Assembly (NCBI GenBank): GCA_910586605.1
Contig: CAJUJR010000048.1
Coordinates: 1 to 22,765 of the forward strand
Direction: 5' to 3'
DNA: 22,765 bases
From: an uncultured Lachnospiraceae bacterium
GTDB taxonomy: Bacteria; Bacillota; Clostridia; Lachnospirales; Lachnospiraceae
In this document: positions 22,592 to 22,765 of the stretch, in pieces
Layout of the letters: every line of letters begins with the position of its first letter
How positions within the stretch are numbered: the stretch's first letter is position 1
Position numbers and translations under genes: made by a program
Notes under the pieces: model-generated
The model's database searches: none
What the model was told of the DNA's origin: nothing
What the model saw: only the letters and a program-made list of their open reading frames with translations

Positions 22592-22765
22592 ATGCAGATG
22601 GAGAGAATCATTACAGAGCAGATGTTAGGGAACTACGTTATATATTTAAAGGAAGAAGAAAAGAGCACGGCGACAATCAGCAAATACCTGTGCGACCTGC
22701 GCAAGCTTACCGGGTATGCGGCCGGCAGGGCGCTTGACAAAGGGCTTGTGGTGGCGTATAAGGAA
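22592..22765 (+). CDS. Tyrosine recombinase/integrase, N-terminal part (cut by window end)
   Basis: The 58 codons seen encode the start of an N-terminal SAM-like core-binding domain: after a short lead comes YVIYLKEEEKSTATISKYLCDLRKL, the typical opening of XerC/D- and phage-type tyrosine recombinases. The catalytic domain lies outside the window, so completeness and type (housekeeping Xer, conjugative element, phage or inversion recombinase) are open. ATG 22592 is chosen because AAAGG (22581-22585) lies 6 nt upstream; ATGs at 22586 and 22598 are also in frame. GC rises sharply within the gene: 50 of the final 85 bases are G or C, well above the AT-rich neighbourhood, with GCG, GGC and CTG codons. 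This hints at transfer, but the sample is small. Confidence 0.75.
   Translation, partial: MQMERIITEQMLGNYVIYLKEEEKSTATISKYLCDLRKLTGYAAGRALDKGLVVAYKE

Overview
The window looks like chromosomal DNA of a spore-forming, low-to-moderate-GC Gram-positive anaerobe of the Clostridia, most likely a Lachnospiraceae. This is an inference. It rests on the rplU-prp-rpmA-obgE order with an L27 that carries the Prp-cleaved leader, the sporulation pair yqfC-yqfD ahead of phoH, a DUF1836 regulator, purine-rich Shine-Dalgarno sites and some TTG/GTG starts. No rRNA, tRNA, CRISPR array, insertion sequence or prophage block is visible. Most of the window is housekeeping.

Left part (1-6331, + strand): a possible tail of an upstream gene, an M18 aminopeptidase (apeB), an amylosucrase-like GH13 enzyme behind its own promoter and 5' stem-loop, a cytosolic BMP-family protein with a ParB-like N-terminal part, and a small metallophosphoesterase. 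A strong terminator (6347-6378) separates these from the convergent DAHP synthase gene on the minus strand. The 358-bp divergent region 7417-7775 holds the aroF promoter with a palindrome at its start site, a long inverted repeat, and a near-consensus promoter plus structured leader for rplU.

Middle part (7776-12234, + strand): rplU-prp-rpmA, then an intrinsic terminator acting as attenuator, then obgE, a degenerate site-2-protease-like membrane protein, and the condensin partners scpA and scpB. A DUF1836 regulator converges on scpB with only 6 bp between the stop codons.

Right part (12978-22379, + strand): yqfC behind a good candidate sigma-E promoter, yqfD, phoH, a short HD-domain membrane protein where PgpH normally sits, ybeY, a MurJ/SpoVB-type flippase and a SWIM-SNF2 helicase, closed by a terminator. 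The window ends inside a tyrosine recombinase gene that becomes markedly GC-richer than its surroundings and may be the edge of an acquired segment.

The points most worth a second look are three proteins that have lost residues of their family's active site while sitting in conserved operons (the S2P-like protein, the HD protein, the metallophosphoesterase), the cytosolic BMP/ParB-like fusion, and the structured non-coding DNA between aroF and rplU. I did not find a clear new multi-gene system.
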